64,000 nt of DNA from JAVBUZ01 sp031554725. GTDB lineage: Bacteria; Bacillota; Clostridia; Lachnospirales; Lachnospiraceae. The stretch spans positions 1 to 64,000 of the forward strand of contig JAVBUZ010000058.1 in the NCBI GenBank assembly GCA_031554725.1, read 5' to 3'. The notes below the pieces were generated by a model, which did not search any database, was not told where the DNA came from, and was given only the letters and a program-made list of their open reading frames with translations. The first letter of the stretch is position 1, and each line of letters starts with the position of its first letter. Shown piece after piece: positions 8,446-17,224 of the stretch. The position numbers and the translations under genes were made by a program.

Positions 8446-9268
8446 GAGGCGTCAGGTTTTCATATTTTTTGAACACTTTAATAAAATATGTGGAGGTTTG
8501 AAAACCACATGAGGTAGCAATTTCTTCAATCGATTCCGTACTAAAACGAAGAAGAGACTTGGCATGGGATAACCTTGAAATTGTTAAATCGGTTAAAATT
8601 CCTACGGAAAAGAGCTTCTGATACTCTCTAGAAAGGTGATACTTACTTATAAAGAAAAGGGAAGAAATGTCATCTAAAGTAAGCTTTTCCATGTAATTTG
8701 TTTTTATATATTCACGAATGTCTAAAAACTTTTGGGGAATGGTGTCACTTAAGTCATTCTGAAAGGTGTCCATAAAAATTTGCGTAATTAAATCAGTCAA
8801 ATGCTTGTGGCAATATAGGTCAGACATGGCATTTTTTTGAGCTTGCAAATGGTAAAGTGCCTGTAAGGACTCTATGTATGGCAAAGTAGAGCTTGGGGTA
8901 TATGTGCAAGTACCTTCCCTTTCACAATAGGTGCGATAAAAAGCAGGTGCCTCGTTGCCATAAAAATGCACCCACATTAGAGACCACATATCCTTTGCAC
9001 TACTTTCGTGGGCATAAGGAGTTTGGCAATCTAACCATACACAATCGCCAGCAGAAACCGGATATTCATGTCCATCAAAGGTAAGTGTTCCTGAACCTTC
9101 TAGAACAATAAAAAAAAGATAGGATTCCAAACGCTCCCTACGACTGGTATGTGGTTCAAGACTTTTTAATGTACCTACTTCCTGTACGTATAAATAGTGA
9201 GAACGAGAATAGGAGGAGGGAGTTACTAAAATACGATCTGCCAAAGACGTCTTATTCTTATTTTTCAT
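8423..9268 (-). CDS. AraC family transcriptional regulator
   Basis: This 281-residue regulator has two parts. Residues about 20-150 form a cupin-like sensory domain (GSGTLTFDGHEYPVSAGDCVW, then HESSAKDMWSLMWVHFYG). Residues about 180-281 form the AraC-type DNA-binding domain with two helix-turn-helix motifs. The recognition signatures are LDDISSLFFISKYHLSREY and IEEIATSCGFQTSTYFIKVFKK. Cupin-type AraC proteins usually sense sugars and control carbohydrate genes. It is transcribed away from gmd, and its start is only 160 bases from that of gmd, so the shared intergenic region could hold its operators. The ligand and targets are unknown. Confidence 0.9.
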   Translation of the reverse strand: MKNKNKTSLADRILVTPSSYSRSHYLYVQEVGTLKSLEPHTSRRERLESYLFFIVLEGSGTLTFDGHEYPVSAGDCVWLDCQTPYAHESSAKDMWSLMWVHFYGNEAPAFYRTYCEREGTCTYTPSSTLPYIESLQALYHLQAQKNAMSDLYCHKHLTDLITQIFMDTFQNDLSDTIPQKFLDIREYIKTNYMEKLTLDDISSLFFISKYHLSREYQKLFSVGILTDLTISRLSHAKSLLRFSTESIEEIATSCGFQTSTYFIKVFKKYENLTPLEYRHKW

Positions 9269-9325
9269 GTGAACCTCGTAATTGTGCTACAGCAATAAAA
9301 TGCTATTTTTGAGCAATATAATGTA

Positions 9326-9354
9326 TTGATATTGATATTATACAATAGTATACT
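9326..9354 (+). promoter_or_regulatory. Promoter of the gmd-fcl unit
   Basis: TTGATA (9326-9331), a 17-base spacer and TATACT (9349-9354) form a near-consensus sigma-A promoter. It would start transcription near 9361, about 70 bases before the gmd start codon. A minus-strand TATAAT (9337-9342) overlaps it and could serve the divergent AraC-type gene, which would couple the two promoters. Confidence 0.7.
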
Positions 9355-9428
9355 TCAAAACGGAACAGCAAAAATTTACATTGTTTATAGAAAATAAGAT
9401 GAATTTAAAATATGGAGGAAAACGAAAT

Positions 9429-10496
9429 ATGAGACAGGTAGCATTAATTACAGGCGTAAAAGGACAAGATGGTTCTTATTTGGCAGAATTTTTATTGGAA
9501 AAGGGATATGAGGTACATGGACTTATTCGAAGACACAGTCATGAGAACTTGGACAGAATTGAGCATATCATTAATTCTTCCTATAACCATGTTAAGTTCT
9601 TTTTGCATTATGGAGATTTAACAGATTCAAGTAACTTGATAAGCATTATATCAAAGGTAAAGCCGACAGAGGTTTACAACTTAGGAGCACAGTCACATGT
9701 AGGGATTTCTTTTGATGTACCAGAATATACAGCTGATGCTACAGGAGTAGGAACACTTAAGCTTTTAGAAGCAATTAGAATTAGCGGTGGAAATTGTCGT
9801 TTCTACCAAGCATCTACATCTGAGCTTTTCGGTGGTTTAGCAGAAAATGCTCCACAAAGCGAAAGAACTCCATTTTACCCTAAGAGTCCATATGGGGTGG
9901 CAAAATTATATTCTTACTGGATAACTGTAAACTATAGAGAATCTTATCAGATGTTTGCTTGTAACGGAATTTTATTTAACCATGAATCACCACGCCGTGG
10001 AGAAAACTTTGTTACAAGAAAAATTACATTAGCAATAGCAAACATTATGGCGGGCAAGCAAGAAAAATTATCTTTGGGAAATATGGATGCAAAGCGTGAC
10101 TGGGGATTTGCAGGTGATTATGTTAAGGGCATGTGGATGATGCTACAGCAAGAAAAGCCTTGTGACTATGTTCTTGCAACCAATGAAACACACACCGTAC
10201 GTGAGTTTGTTGTGGCAGCCTTTGCAGAGGTTGGCGTAGAGATAAGGTTTGAAGGAACAGGAGTTTTGGAAAAGGGCTACGATGCAAAAACTGGAAAGCT
10301 TTTAGTTGATATTAATCCTGAGTTCTATCGTCCAGCAGAAGTGGAATTCCTTTGGGGTGATGCAAGTAAGGCGGAAAAAGAACTTGGATGGAAAAGAGAT
10401 GTAGATTTCACTAAATTGGTAAAAATGATGATGAGCGCAGATTTGGAAGCAGCTCTTGGAATGAACTCTGAAGAATATCGAGAGGCACACAAATAA
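9429..10496 (+). CDS. gmd: GDP-mannose 4,6-dehydratase
   Basis: Gmd turns GDP-D-mannose into GDP-4-keto-6-deoxy-D-mannose, the precursor of GDP-L-fucose. The 355-residue SDR enzyme has an N-terminal NAD(P) motif [11 protein letters not shown], the family strings [13 protein letters not shown] and ASTSELFG, and the catalytic YGVAK (Tyr-x3-Lys). It also has [15 protein letters not shown], the hallmark of Gmd. I use ATG 9429, which has GGAGG ten bases upstream; an in-frame ATG at 9381 lacks one. The fcl start codon follows its stop by a single base. It opens the glycan super-locus behind a strong promoter. Confidence 0.96.
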   Translation: MRQVALITGVKGQDGSYLAEFLLEKGYEVHGLIRRHSHENLDRIEHIINSSYNHVKFFLHYGDLTDSSNLISIISKVKPTEVYNLGAQSHVGISFDVPEYTADATGVGTLKLLEAIRISGGNCRFYQASTSELFGGLAENAPQSERTPFYPKSPYGVAKLYSYWITVNYRESYQMFACNGILFNHESPRRGENFVTRKITLAIANIMAGKQEKLSLGNMDAKRDWGFAGDYVKGMWMMLQQEKPCDYVLATNETHTVREFVVAAFAEVGVEIRFEGTGVLEKGYDAKTGKLLVDINPEFYRPAEVEFLWGDASKAEKELGWKRDVDFTKLVKMMMSADLEAALGMNSEEYREAHK

Positions 10497-10497
10497 T

Positions 10498-11439
10498 ATG
10501 AATAAATCAGATAAAATATATGTTGCAGGTCACAGAGGCCTAGTAGGTAGTGCAATTGTAGAATCCTTAAACAAAAAAGGCTATGAGAACATTATCGGAA
10601 AAGGCCACGGAGAATTAGATTTAACAAATCAGGCGGCAGTAAAGGATTTTTTTGAAAAAGAAAAACCAGACATTGTTATATTGGCTGCGGCAAAGGTGGG
10701 CGGAATTAATGCAAATAATACGGCGCCAGCTGAGTTTGCTTATGAAAATCTTCAGATACAATGTAATGTGATTAAAAGTGCTCATGATACTGGCGTAAAG
10801 AAATTATTATTTTTAGGAAGTACCTGTATATATCCTAAAATGGCAGAGCAACCTATTGTGGAGGACGCGCTGCTTACAGGAGAGCTTGAACCTACAAATG
10901 AGGCTTATGCGATTGCAAAGATTGCAGGTCTAGAGATGTGCAAGTATTTCAAAAGACAGTATGGTGACAATTTTATAAGTTGCATGCCAACGAATCTTTA
11001 TGGCCCACGCGATAATTACGATTTAGAAGGCTCTCATGTAATGCCAGCCATGATACGTAAGTTCCATGAAGCCAAGGTGGCAGGTGCGGCAAGTGTAGAA
11101 TTATGGGGAACAGGAACACCACTACGCGAGTTTTTGTATGTAGAAGATATGGCGGATGCATGTGTGTTTTTGCTTGAAAACTATGAAGGTGAGCAGCACG
11201 TGAATATAGGAACTGGAAAAGAAATTTCTATTATGGAATTAGCCAATACAGTAAAGGAAACGGTTGGGTTCCAAGGGGAAATTATATGGAACAAGAATAT
11301 GCCAGATGGTACACCAAGAAAGCTGACAAATGTGGATAAATTGCATGCAATGGGATGGAAACATAAGGTAGAGCTTAATGAAGGCGTAAAATTGGCATAT
11401 AAGTGGTTCTGCGAGAATGTAGACACGGCTAGAATGTAG
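10498..11439 (+). CDS. fcl: GDP-L-fucose synthase
   Basis: This 313-residue bifunctional epimerase/reductase converts GDP-4-keto-6-deoxymannose to GDP-L-fucose with NADPH. It shows the cofactor loop [12 protein letters not shown], the motif [11 protein letters not shown], the catalytic serine region LGSTCIYP, the Tyr-x3-Lys motif YAIAK, and [12 protein letters not shown], all characteristic of the Fcl/WcaG family. The start follows the gmd stop by one base, so the two form one translational unit. With the fucokinase/pyrophosphorylase at 48.6 kb, the locus holds two independent routes to GDP-L-fucose. Confidence 0.95.
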   Translation: MNKSDKIYVAGHRGLVGSAIVESLNKKGYENIIGKGHGELDLTNQAAVKDFFEKEKPDIVILAAAKVGGINANNTAPAEFAYENLQIQCNVIKSAHDTGVKKLLFLGSTCIYPKMAEQPIVEDALLTGELEPTNEAYAIAKIAGLEMCKYFKRQYGDNFISCMPTNLYGPRDNYDLEGSHVMPAMIRKFHEAKVAGAASVELWGTGTPLREFLYVEDMADACVFLLENYEGEQHVNIGTGKEISIMELANTVKETVGFQGEIIWNKNMPDGTPRKLTNVDKLHAMGWKHKVELNEGVKLAYKWFCENVDTARM

Positions 11440-11557
11440 AATAGGAAGCCACATTTTAATAGACACAAAGGGCGCCATCTGTTATCCTAATGGAAGAATC
11501 ATAGTATCAAATTTGGAAATAAACAGTGGATATGTAAAATATCTATAGGAGGTCATG

Positions 11558-12487
11558 ATGGCTTTATTGAGTGTCATAGTACCCTGTTATAATGAGCAGG
11601 AGACGGTAAGAGATTTTTACTTGGAATTTATCAAAAATGCTCCTTTCTTTGAAAAAGAGGATATTACATTTGAAATTTTATATGTAAATGATGGATCACG
11701 TGACAATACAGTAGAAGAGATTAAGAAACTGCATGATGAGGATGCAAGAGTACATCTAATATCCTTTTCTAGGAACTTTGGAAAAGAAGCAGCAATGTAC
11801 GCTGGCTTGCAAAAGTGCAAGGGAGACTATGTAGTTATTATGGATGTAGATTTGCAAGATCCCCCAGCTATTTTGCCAGAAATGTTTTCTTATATTAAGA
11901 ATGGATATGATTCTGTAGCAACTAGAAGAGTAAGTCGAAAGGGTGAACCAGTAATTCGCTCACTTTTTGCGCGGATATTCTATCGCTTGATGAAAAAAAT
12001 TTCAAAAACAGAAATTATGGATGGGGCAAGGGACTACCGCTTAATGACAAGACAGGTAGTAGATGCCATTTTATCTATGAATGAATATAATCGATTTACG
12101 AAAGGAATATTTGGTTGGGTTGGTTTTGAGACCAAATGGATTGAGTTTGAAAATGTAGAGAGAACAAAAGGCGAGACTAAGTGGAACTTTTGGAAGCTTC
12201 TACTATACTCCTTTGAGGGAATCACAGCGTTTTCTACAGCGCCTCTATCTTTTGCAGCTGTGATAGGTGTCTTATTTTGTATGCTAGCCGTATGCCTTGT
12301 GTTGTTTATTATTATTCGAACCGCAGTTTTTGGCGACCCTGTATCTGGTTGGCCATCACTTGTTTGTATTATTTCCATGATAAGTGGCGTACAATTGTTT
12401 TGTATAGGGATTGTTGGACAATATTTGGCGAAAACGTATATGGAAGTAAAAAGACGTCCGATTTATTTGATAAAAGAAGAAATCTAG
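11558..12487 (+). CDS. GtrB-like polyprenyl-phosphate glycosyltransferase (GT2)
   Basis: This membrane-anchored GT2 enzyme has 309 residues from ATG 11558. That start has AGGAGG five bases upstream; ATG 11555 is too close to it. The catalytic domain (about 1-210) shows SVIVPCYNE, the nucleotide-binding VNDGSRDNT, the metal motif DVDLQDPP and the acceptor-side region DGARDYRLM. Two C-terminal transmembrane segments (about 230-255 and 262-290) follow, then an amphipathic tail ending PIYLIKEE. This is the DPM1/GtrB architecture, which moves a sugar from a nucleotide donor to undecaprenyl phosphate for later use by a membrane GT-C enzyme. The sugar cannot be read from sequence. About 115 bases without a recognised feature separate it from fcl. 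Confidence 0.88.
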   Translation: MALLSVIVPCYNEQETVRDFYLEFIKNAPFFEKEDITFEILYVNDGSRDNTVEEIKKLHDEDARVHLISFSRNFGKEAAMYAGLQKCKGDYVVIMDVDLQDPPAILPEMFSYIKNGYDSVATRRVSRKGEPVIRSLFARIFYRLMKKISKTEIMDGARDYRLMTRQVVDAILSMNEYNRFTKGIFGWVGFETKWIEFENVERTKGETKWNFWKLLLYSFEGITAFSTAPLSFAAVIGVLFCMLAVCLVLFIIIRTAVFGDPVSGWPSLVCIISMISGVQLFCIGIVGQYLAKTYMEVKRRPIYLIKEEI

Positions 12488-12561
12488 GTGAAAATGCGGT
12501 AGATTAAGTAAGATACTTGATGTGATATGCTGATTTACGCGATGAAAATAACTTTTCATTT

Positions 12562-12569
12562 TTCGACAA
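12562..12569. promoter_or_regulatory. Consensus Spo0A box (0A box)
   Basis: TTCGACAA is the reverse complement of TTGTCGAA and contains the consensus 0A box TGTCGAA without mismatch. It lies just upstream of an extended -10 element and about 70 bases before the gene for a free Spo0A DNA-binding domain. The position suggests control by Spo0A or self-control by the encoded protein. Confidence 0.6.
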
Positions 12570-12572
12570 TTG

Positions 12573-12581
12573 TGCTAAGAT
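12573..12581 (+). promoter_or_regulatory. Extended -10 promoter element of the Spo0A-like gene
   Basis: TGCTAAGAT is an extended -10 element. The candidate -35 17 bases upstream (TTTTCA, 12553-12558) is poor, which fits a promoter that needs an activator. A low-GC hairpin ATGAAAA/TTTTCAT (12542-12559) overlaps the -35 region and could end transcripts from the preceding glycosyltransferase gene, but it is weak. Confidence 0.5.
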
Positions 12582-12635
12582 AGTGTTGCATTTTGGTAAT
12601 GGCAATACACGGCACATAAGGAAGGGGATTTCATT

Positions 12636-13013
12636 GTGGATATTGCTAAAGTTACTGACATCGAACTAGAGAAGTACATTACTAAAATTATGTTAGACAT
12701 AGGGGTACCGGCGCATCTAAAAGGGTACCATTACTTAAGGGATGCAATTCTTCTGTCAGGGAGGGATATGGAGGTAGTGAGCAGCGTTACAAAATTGTTG
12801 TATCCTGTCATTGCTAGACATTTTAGAACTACCGATCAAAAAGTAGAAAGAGCGATAAGAAATGCGATAGAAGTATCTTGGGTTAGGGGAAACACAGATA
12901 CTTTTCACGAACTCTTTGGCTACAGTGTTGAAACGGGGAAAAATAGACCGACAAACAGCGAGTACATTGCGAGAATTGCAGATAAGATTAGGCTTGATAT
13001 TAGAGCTATGTAA
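12636..13013 (+). CDS. Free-standing Spo0A C-terminal DNA-binding domain protein
   Basis: This 125-residue protein matches the sigma-A-contacting and 0A-box-binding effector domain of Spo0A almost end to end. Diagnostic strings are IGVPAHLKGYHYLRDAI, VTKLLYPVIARHF, the recognition-helix region VERAIRNAIEVSWVRGN and RPTNSEYIARIADKIRL. The receiver domain of Spo0A is absent: nothing upstream in frame resembles it, and the GTG start at 12636 with its AAGGGGA site is clear. Without a receiver it cannot be switched by the phosphorelay, so it would act constitutively, by dose, or as a competitor of full-length Spo0A. It sits between glycan genes and probably regulates them; a hairpin at 13085-13112 ends the unit. 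Confidence 0.9.
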   Translation: MDIAKVTDIELEKYITKIMLDIGVPAHLKGYHYLRDAILLSGRDMEVVSSVTKLLYPVIARHFRTTDQKVERAIRNAIEVSWVRGNTDTFHELFGYSVETGKNRPTNSEYIARIADKIRLDIRAM

Positions 13014-13084
13014 CGTTAACATAAGATATTTGGGAAATAAGATTATATTAAATCGTATTCCCATTGCCAAGGTGCAGAGCTAGT

Positions 13085-13120
13085 GGTAGGTTCGGAAAAT
13101 TCCAAACCTACCATTTCTTT
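13085..13120 (+). terminator. Probable terminator after the Spo0A-like gene
   Basis: The inverted repeat GGTAGGTT.GGAA / TTCC.AACCTACC (13085-13112) has one opposed mismatch and an AA loop. It is followed by ATTTCTTT. The stem is strong and the T-run moderate. Confidence 0.65.
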
Positions 13121-13128
13121 GTCTTAAG

Positions 13129-13157
13129 TTGTGCGAATATCATAAATGTGGTAAAAT
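13129..13157 (+). promoter_or_regulatory. Promoter before the DUF6077-like gene
   Basis: TTGTGC (13129-13134), 17 bases and TAAAAT (13152-13157) form a promoter with an upstream TG giving an extended -10. The predicted start is close to the first codon region at 13167, so the leader would be short, or translation may begin at a later start such as ATG 13227. Confidence 0.5.
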
Positions 13158-13166
13158 GTCCAAGAT

Positions 13167-14126
13167 ATGTTGGAAGAAATAAAAGAATATTTTCAGCCCT
13201 TGAAAAGGAGAATTCTGGAAGTTATTATGAAAAAACAAAACGTGAGCTTAATAGATCAAATAATTATAGGAAGCTTTATTGTTCTAGGAATAGCAGAGGC
13301 TTCACACCTATTAACCTTTATACTTGGTATGGAATTTCGTATCTGTGCGACAATTATGGGTATGGGGTTGCTACTATTTGCGGTGGTAAATATTTTCTAC
13401 AGAGCAAAAATGAGAAGAAAAGCAAAATCTTTTCATAAGAATAAAAACTATGCAATTGGTAAGTTTCCAGGCTGGTGCATGTTGATTGCAGGCTTAATTC
13501 TGTTTCAAGTTATTTGGAACTATTATATACAAGAACCATATGTAGAAACGGATATTACGGTAGAAACAGTTCAGACAATTCTTTCTACGAATAGTATTTA
13601 CGAGATAAATCCAATGACTGGAAGAGCATTTACAGAAGGAATGCCAATGCGCCTTAAAATACTTGTGCTACCAGTATTTTATGCAACAATAGGTTTATGG
13701 AGCAATGCTTCGGTGCAGACTATCTGTTATGAGTGGATTCCAACTTTGGTCTTATTACTTAGCTATCTTGTATACAGCAGGTGGGCGGTATATTTGTTTC
13801 CAGAGGAAAGAAAAAAACAATGCATCTTTCTATTTTTTATTGTGCTTTTAAATCAGTTTGGAAATTATGCGACGACTACGGAGAGTTTTTTGCTGTTTTC
13901 GAGTGGTTTTTCTGGTGAAGCAATAAGGGTAGCCGTCATTTTACCATACGTGCTTTTGTCATGCTTGGAAAGGAAATGGTTACGTGCCATATTAGGTGCA
14001 TTTGCAGAGCTTTGCATTGTTTGGACCTTCTATGGTTTGGGATATTCGATACTTATTATTGCATTAGTCATATTGATTCGTTTTGTGAAAGGAGTATGTG
14101 CGAAAAATGCAAGAACTCATAAATAA
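13167..14126 (+). CDS. Polytopic membrane protein, DUF6077-like
   Basis: This protein of up to 319 residues has about eight hydrophobic segments and a large outside loop near residues 115-150 (EPYVETDITVETVQTIL... then INPMTGRAF). The layout resembles the DUF6077 family of clostridial membrane proteins found in surface-polysaccharide loci; this is a recollection of the pattern, not a database match. If the mapped promoter is right, an internal start (ATG 13227, preceded by AAAAGGAG some way upstream) is more likely than ATG 13167. The 3' end overlaps the next ORF, so the two are translated together. A polysaccharide-modifying or GT-C-like role is possible but unproven. Confidence 0.7.
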   Translation: MLEEIKEYFQPLKRRILEVIMKKQNVSLIDQIIIGSFIVLGIAEASHLLTFILGMEFRICATIMGMGLLLFAVVNIFYRAKMRRKAKSFHKNKNYAIGKFPGWCMLIAGLILFQVIWNYYIQEPYVETDITVETVQTILSTNSIYEINPMTGRAFTEGMPMRLKILVLPVFYATIGLWSNASVQTICYEWIPTLVLLLSYLVYSRWAVYLFPEERKKQCIFLFFIVLLNQFGNYATTTESFLLFSSGFSGEAIRVAVILPYVLLSCLERKWLRAILGAFAELCIVWTFYGLGYSILIIALVILIRFVKGVCAKNARTHK

Positions 14127-14931
14127 TATGGAACATGGATATTTGCAGGTAACGGGTGGTGGGCAGTATTTGGCGCTTTTTTTCTTGGCAAGTATTATGC
14201 TTGTGCTATATAAAGGAAAAAAGGAAAAGGAACTTTATATTTATGGAATCGTTGTGATTTTTCTTTTACTGTGTCCCCTTACGGCATTTGGCTTACTAAA
14301 ATATCAGACGGCTTTTTATTCATATGCAAGCCTATGGAACTTACTTCCCTTAATCTTGGTAATAGCATATGCGGCAGTGATTATACTTCATATGGCAAGG
14401 CAATATAGTGTGGGGAAACCTGTGATTGGGCATAAGAAATATGGAGAACCCCTACTTGTTTTTTTGATTTCTTTACTGATTTTTATGGCAGGTACGATTT
14501 CCTTTGCAAAGGAGAATACGGTAAAGGCAGCAAATTCGTTTAAAATACCAGCGGAAGAGCTGGAAGTTTTGCAAGAGGTAAGTAGCTTGAATGGTGCGGT
14601 TTTGCTGGGACCGGATAAGTTGCTTGAATATGCTAGAGCATATAGTGGAGAGTTAGAGCTAATATATGGTAGGAATATGTGGAATCCAGCGTTAAATGCC
14701 TATACATATGATACCTATTCAGCAGATTTAATCAGGCTTCATGATTGGATGAACGGCGAGGGAGATATGTCTCCTGATGAGGCTCTTAAAATTGCGTTTG
14801 CTCATGACTGTAATGTGCTTGTTCTTGAGAAAGAGGCTTTTAACAATGAGCTGCAAAAAACATTAAATAAGATAGAAACCTTTAGCTATGCAGGTGAGAT
14901 AGGAAATTATGTGATCTTGATACATAGCTGA
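14107..14931 (+). CDS. Membrane protein with C-terminal soluble domain, partner of the preceding gene
   Basis: This 274-residue product starts at ATG 14107 (or GTG 14098) inside the end of the previous ORF, after AAAGGAG. The N-terminal half has about four membrane segments (17-32, 45-62, 75-95 and 115-135). The C-terminal 135 residues are soluble and contain a small alpha/beta-like region: VSSLNGAVLLGPDKLLEYARAYSG, RLHDWMNGEG and DCNVLVLEKEAF. That pattern is often seen at the C-terminus of GT-C type membrane proteins. It could be the detached second half of a longer GT-C-like protein whose first half is the preceding gene. No family is recognised with confidence. Confidence 0.7.
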   Translation: MQELINNMEHGYLQVTGGGQYLALFFLASIMLVLYKGKKEKELYIYGIVVIFLLLCPLTAFGLLKYQTAFYSYASLWNLLPLILVIAYAAVIILHMARQYSVGKPVIGHKKYGEPLLVFLISLLIFMAGTISFAKENTVKAANSFKIPAEELEVLQEVSSLNGAVLLGPDKLLEYARAYSGELELIYGRNMWNPALNAYTYDTYSADLIRLHDWMNGEGDMSPDEALKIAFAHDCNVLVLEKEAFNNELQKTLNKIETFSYAGEIGNYVILIHS

Positions 14932-14955
14932 TGGATAAAGTGAGGAACGCCATAG

Positions 14956-15720
14956 ATGGAAAATCAAGGTAAGGTAAGTGTTGTTATTCCGATTTATAAT
15001 GCAGAAGGCTATATTGCAGAAACGATAGAGAGTGTTTTAAATCAAGATTATGGGAATTGGGAATTGCTTTTAGTGGATGATTTATCTACGGACAATAGTA
15101 TCAAGGTTATGGAAGATATTGCAAGAAGGCATTCAGATAGAGAAATTTACATTCTTAAGCAAGAAGAAAATGGCGGTGCTGCAAGGGCAAGAAATAGAGG
15201 CGTAGAAGAAGCGAAGGGAAGATATATTGCTTATTTAGACGCAGATGATATTTGGGAAGAAAGTAAATTATCAGAGCAGCTTTTTTTCATGAAAGAGCAA
15301 AATGCGGCCTTTTCCTTTACGGGATATGAGTTTGCGGATGAAAATGGTGTAGGCACAGGAAAGGTAGTATCTGTACCTTTGACCATTAGTTATAAGGAAG
15401 CATTGCGAAATACCACTATTTTTACAACTACAGTAATTTTTGATACAGATTTAATTGCGAAAGAAATGCTTGAGATGCCAAGGATAAAAAGTGAAGATAC
15501 AGCGCTTTGGTGGAAGGTTCTAAGAAATGGATATGTAGGGTATGGGCTTAATCGAAACCTTGCAAGATATAGACGAGCAGGAAAAACATTATCCTCCAAC
15601 AAGCTAGAAGCTATTAGACGAATTTGGAATTTATATCGACAGGCAGAAGGACTTTCTTTTCTTTATAGTATATACAATTTTTGCTTTTGGGCACTGCGTG
15701 CGGTGAAGCGAAGGGTATAG
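14956..15720 (+). CDS. Family 2 glycosyltransferase (TuaG-like)
   Basis: This is a soluble GT-A enzyme of 254 residues. It has the N-terminal nucleotide-binding strand SVVIPIYNAEGYIAETIESVL, VDDLSTDNS, the ENGGAARARNRG loop and the metal motif DADD near residue 96. The acceptor-side aspartate region is KSEDTALWWKVL. The pattern resembles TuaG-type enzymes of teichuronic acid and exopolysaccharide synthesis. It is 24 bases after the membrane protein gene and precedes a promoter near 15750. It probably adds one hexose to the lipid-linked repeat; donor and acceptor are unknown. Confidence 0.9.
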   Translation: MENQGKVSVVIPIYNAEGYIAETIESVLNQDYGNWELLLVDDLSTDNSIKVMEDIARRHSDREIYILKQEENGGAARARNRGVEEAKGRYIAYLDADDIWEESKLSEQLFFMKEQNAAFSFTGYEFADENGVGTGKVVSVPLTISYKEALRNTTIFTTTVIFDTDLIAKEMLEMPRIKSEDTALWWKVLRNGYVGYGLNRNLARYRRAGKTLSSNKLEAIRRIWNLYRQAEGLSFLYSIYNFCFWALRAVKRRV

Positions 15721-15749
15721 TAAAGAATGTGGTAAGACATGGTAAAATA

Positions 15750-15758
15750 TGTTATACT
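15750..15758 (+). promoter_or_regulatory. Extended -10 promoter before the WcaJ-like gene
   Basis: TGTTATACT is an extended -10 element; the -35 17 bases upstream (TGGTAA, 15730-15735) is weak. It lies 44 bases before the GTG start at 15803 and would allow separate expression of the initiating transferase and the genes after it. Confidence 0.45.
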
Positions 15759-15802
15759 CATAAAAATATAAATCTACCAAATGATGAAGTAGGAGAAGCT
15801 AA

Positions 15803-17206
15803 GTGAAAAAGTTGGAATCGTTTAAAAGACTAATCTCTTTAACAATGTCAGGTATATGTTTGGGAGTTCAAGTATTGGTATTTGTATACTTTTGGAATTT
15901 TCATTACTTTAATGATATAAAAAAATATTTGGATTTTTGGAACAAAGGACATTGGGTTATTGCTGCAATTTATGCGGTACTTTTATTCTTCTTTACAAAT
16001 ATGTATGGTGGTGCAAGACTAGGATATTTAAAAAATACAGAGATTGTCTTTTCGCAGATATTTGCTTCCGTAGCAGTTAATGCCATTACCTATTGTCAGA
16101 TTTCATTAATGGTGATGGAACCATACTATTTTAAAACCTATATTACCATGATGATAATCCAAATGGTTTGGATATTTATTTGGACAACCATATCAGGTTA
16201 TGTTTATAAAAATGTTTTCCCACCAAGAAGATTATTGGTGGTGCACGGTGATAGACCAATAGATTCTTTGCTACTTAAATTTAATAGTAGAAAGGATAAG
16301 TTTGAAATAAGCAAGTGTATGCATATAAAAGCAGGCTTGGATGCCATAAGGGCAGAGGCGTTAGAACGCTATGATGCAGTGGTTCTTTGGGATATAGAAG
16401 ACGAGGAACGAAGTGCACTTTTGAAATTTTGCTATGGTCAAGGGATTCGTATTTATACAATGCCAAAGATTTCTGATGTTATTTTGAAGGGGTCAGAGGA
16501 GTTGCATATTTTTGATACACCGCTTTTTCTTACTAGGGAATATTGCTTAACAATTGAACAACGAGTTTTGAAAAGAGCTATAGATCTCTTTTTTTCCATT
16601 TTACTTTTTATCATTACAATTCCATTTATGATACTTACAGCCTTGGCTGTTAAGCTATATGACAAAGGACCAATTTTGTACAAACAGCTGCGTTGTACTA
16701 CGGGAGGAAAAGAGTTTTATATTCTGAAATTCCGAAGTATGCGAATGGATGCAGAGAAGGATGGTGTAGCCAGACTTGCCTCTAAAGGCGACTCAAGAAT
16801 TACACCCGTGGGCAAGTTTATTCGTAAGGTACGACTGGATGAGCTACCACAGCTTATGAATATCATCAAGGGAGATATGTCCTTTATTGGGCCACGACCA
16901 GAGAGACCAGAGATTATAGCTCAGTATATGGAAATTATGCCAGAGTTTGCTTTTAGAATGAAAGTAAAGGCAGGATTAGCAGGGTATGCTCAAGTATATG
17001 GAAAGTATAATACTACACCCTATGACAAGCTAAAGCTAGACTTGGCCTATATCGAAAACTATTCCGTATGGCTAGACATTAAACTTATGCTTTTGACGCT
17101 AAAGGTGCTTTTGTGGCCTGATAGTACGGAGGGTGTAGAGGCTGATCAAATCACAGCTCTACGAGAAGAAATTGAAGAAAAACCAAGAAAAAAACAAGAC
17201 CAGTGA
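15803..17206 (+). CDS. WcaJ-like polyprenyl-phosphate sugar-1-phosphate transferase
   Basis: This 467-residue membrane protein has the full WcaJ layout. There are four N-terminal transmembrane segments (residues about 12-130), a Rossmann-like middle domain (about 145-245), and a C-terminal bacterial sugar transferase domain with its re-entrant membrane helix (about 255-285). Catalytic signatures are KFRSMR, KVRLDELPQLMNI with the Asp-Glu pair, IGPRPERPE and KAGLAGYAQVYGKYNT. Such enzymes start a repeat unit by moving a hexose-1-phosphate from UDP-sugar to undecaprenyl phosphate. GTG 15803 has AGGAG seven bases upstream. A second, shorter enzyme of this superfamily lies at 21.1 kb, so two repeat units may be initiated in this locus. 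Confidence 0.92.
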   Translation: MKKLESFKRLISLTMSGICLGVQVLVFVYFWNFHYFNDIKKYLDFWNKGHWVIAAIYAVLLFFFTNMYGGARLGYLKNTEIVFSQIFASVAVNAITYCQISLMVMEPYYFKTYITMMIIQMVWIFIWTTISGYVYKNVFPPRRLLVVHGDRPIDSLLLKFNSRKDKFEISKCMHIKAGLDAIRAEALERYDAVVLWDIEDEERSALLKFCYGQGIRIYTMPKISDVILKGSEELHIFDTPLFLTREYCLTIEQRVLKRAIDLFFSILLFIITIPFMILTALAVKLYDKGPILYKQLRCTTGGKEFYILKFRSMRMDAEKDGVARLASKGDSRITPVGKFIRKVRLDELPQLMNIIKGDMSFIGPRPERPEIIAQYMEIMPEFAFRMKVKAGLAGYAQVYGKYNTTPYDKLKLDLAYIENYSVWLDIKLMLLTLKVLLWPDSTEGVEADQITALREEIEEKPRKKQDQ

Positions 17207-17224
17207 TAGTGGGAGGAAACTAGG

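Noticed and set aside
11513..11540. TTGGAA-16-TAAAAT resembling a promoter before the GT2 gene at 11.6 kb
   Set aside because: The -10 would be so close to the start codon that the transcript would begin at the ribosome binding site; an upstream promoter or read-through from fcl is more likely.
14098..14126. Overlap between the two membrane-protein ORFs interpreted as a frameshift
   Set aside because: The second ORF has its own start with AAAGGAG and the first ends normally; without a fused homologue to compare, two coupled genes are the simpler reading.
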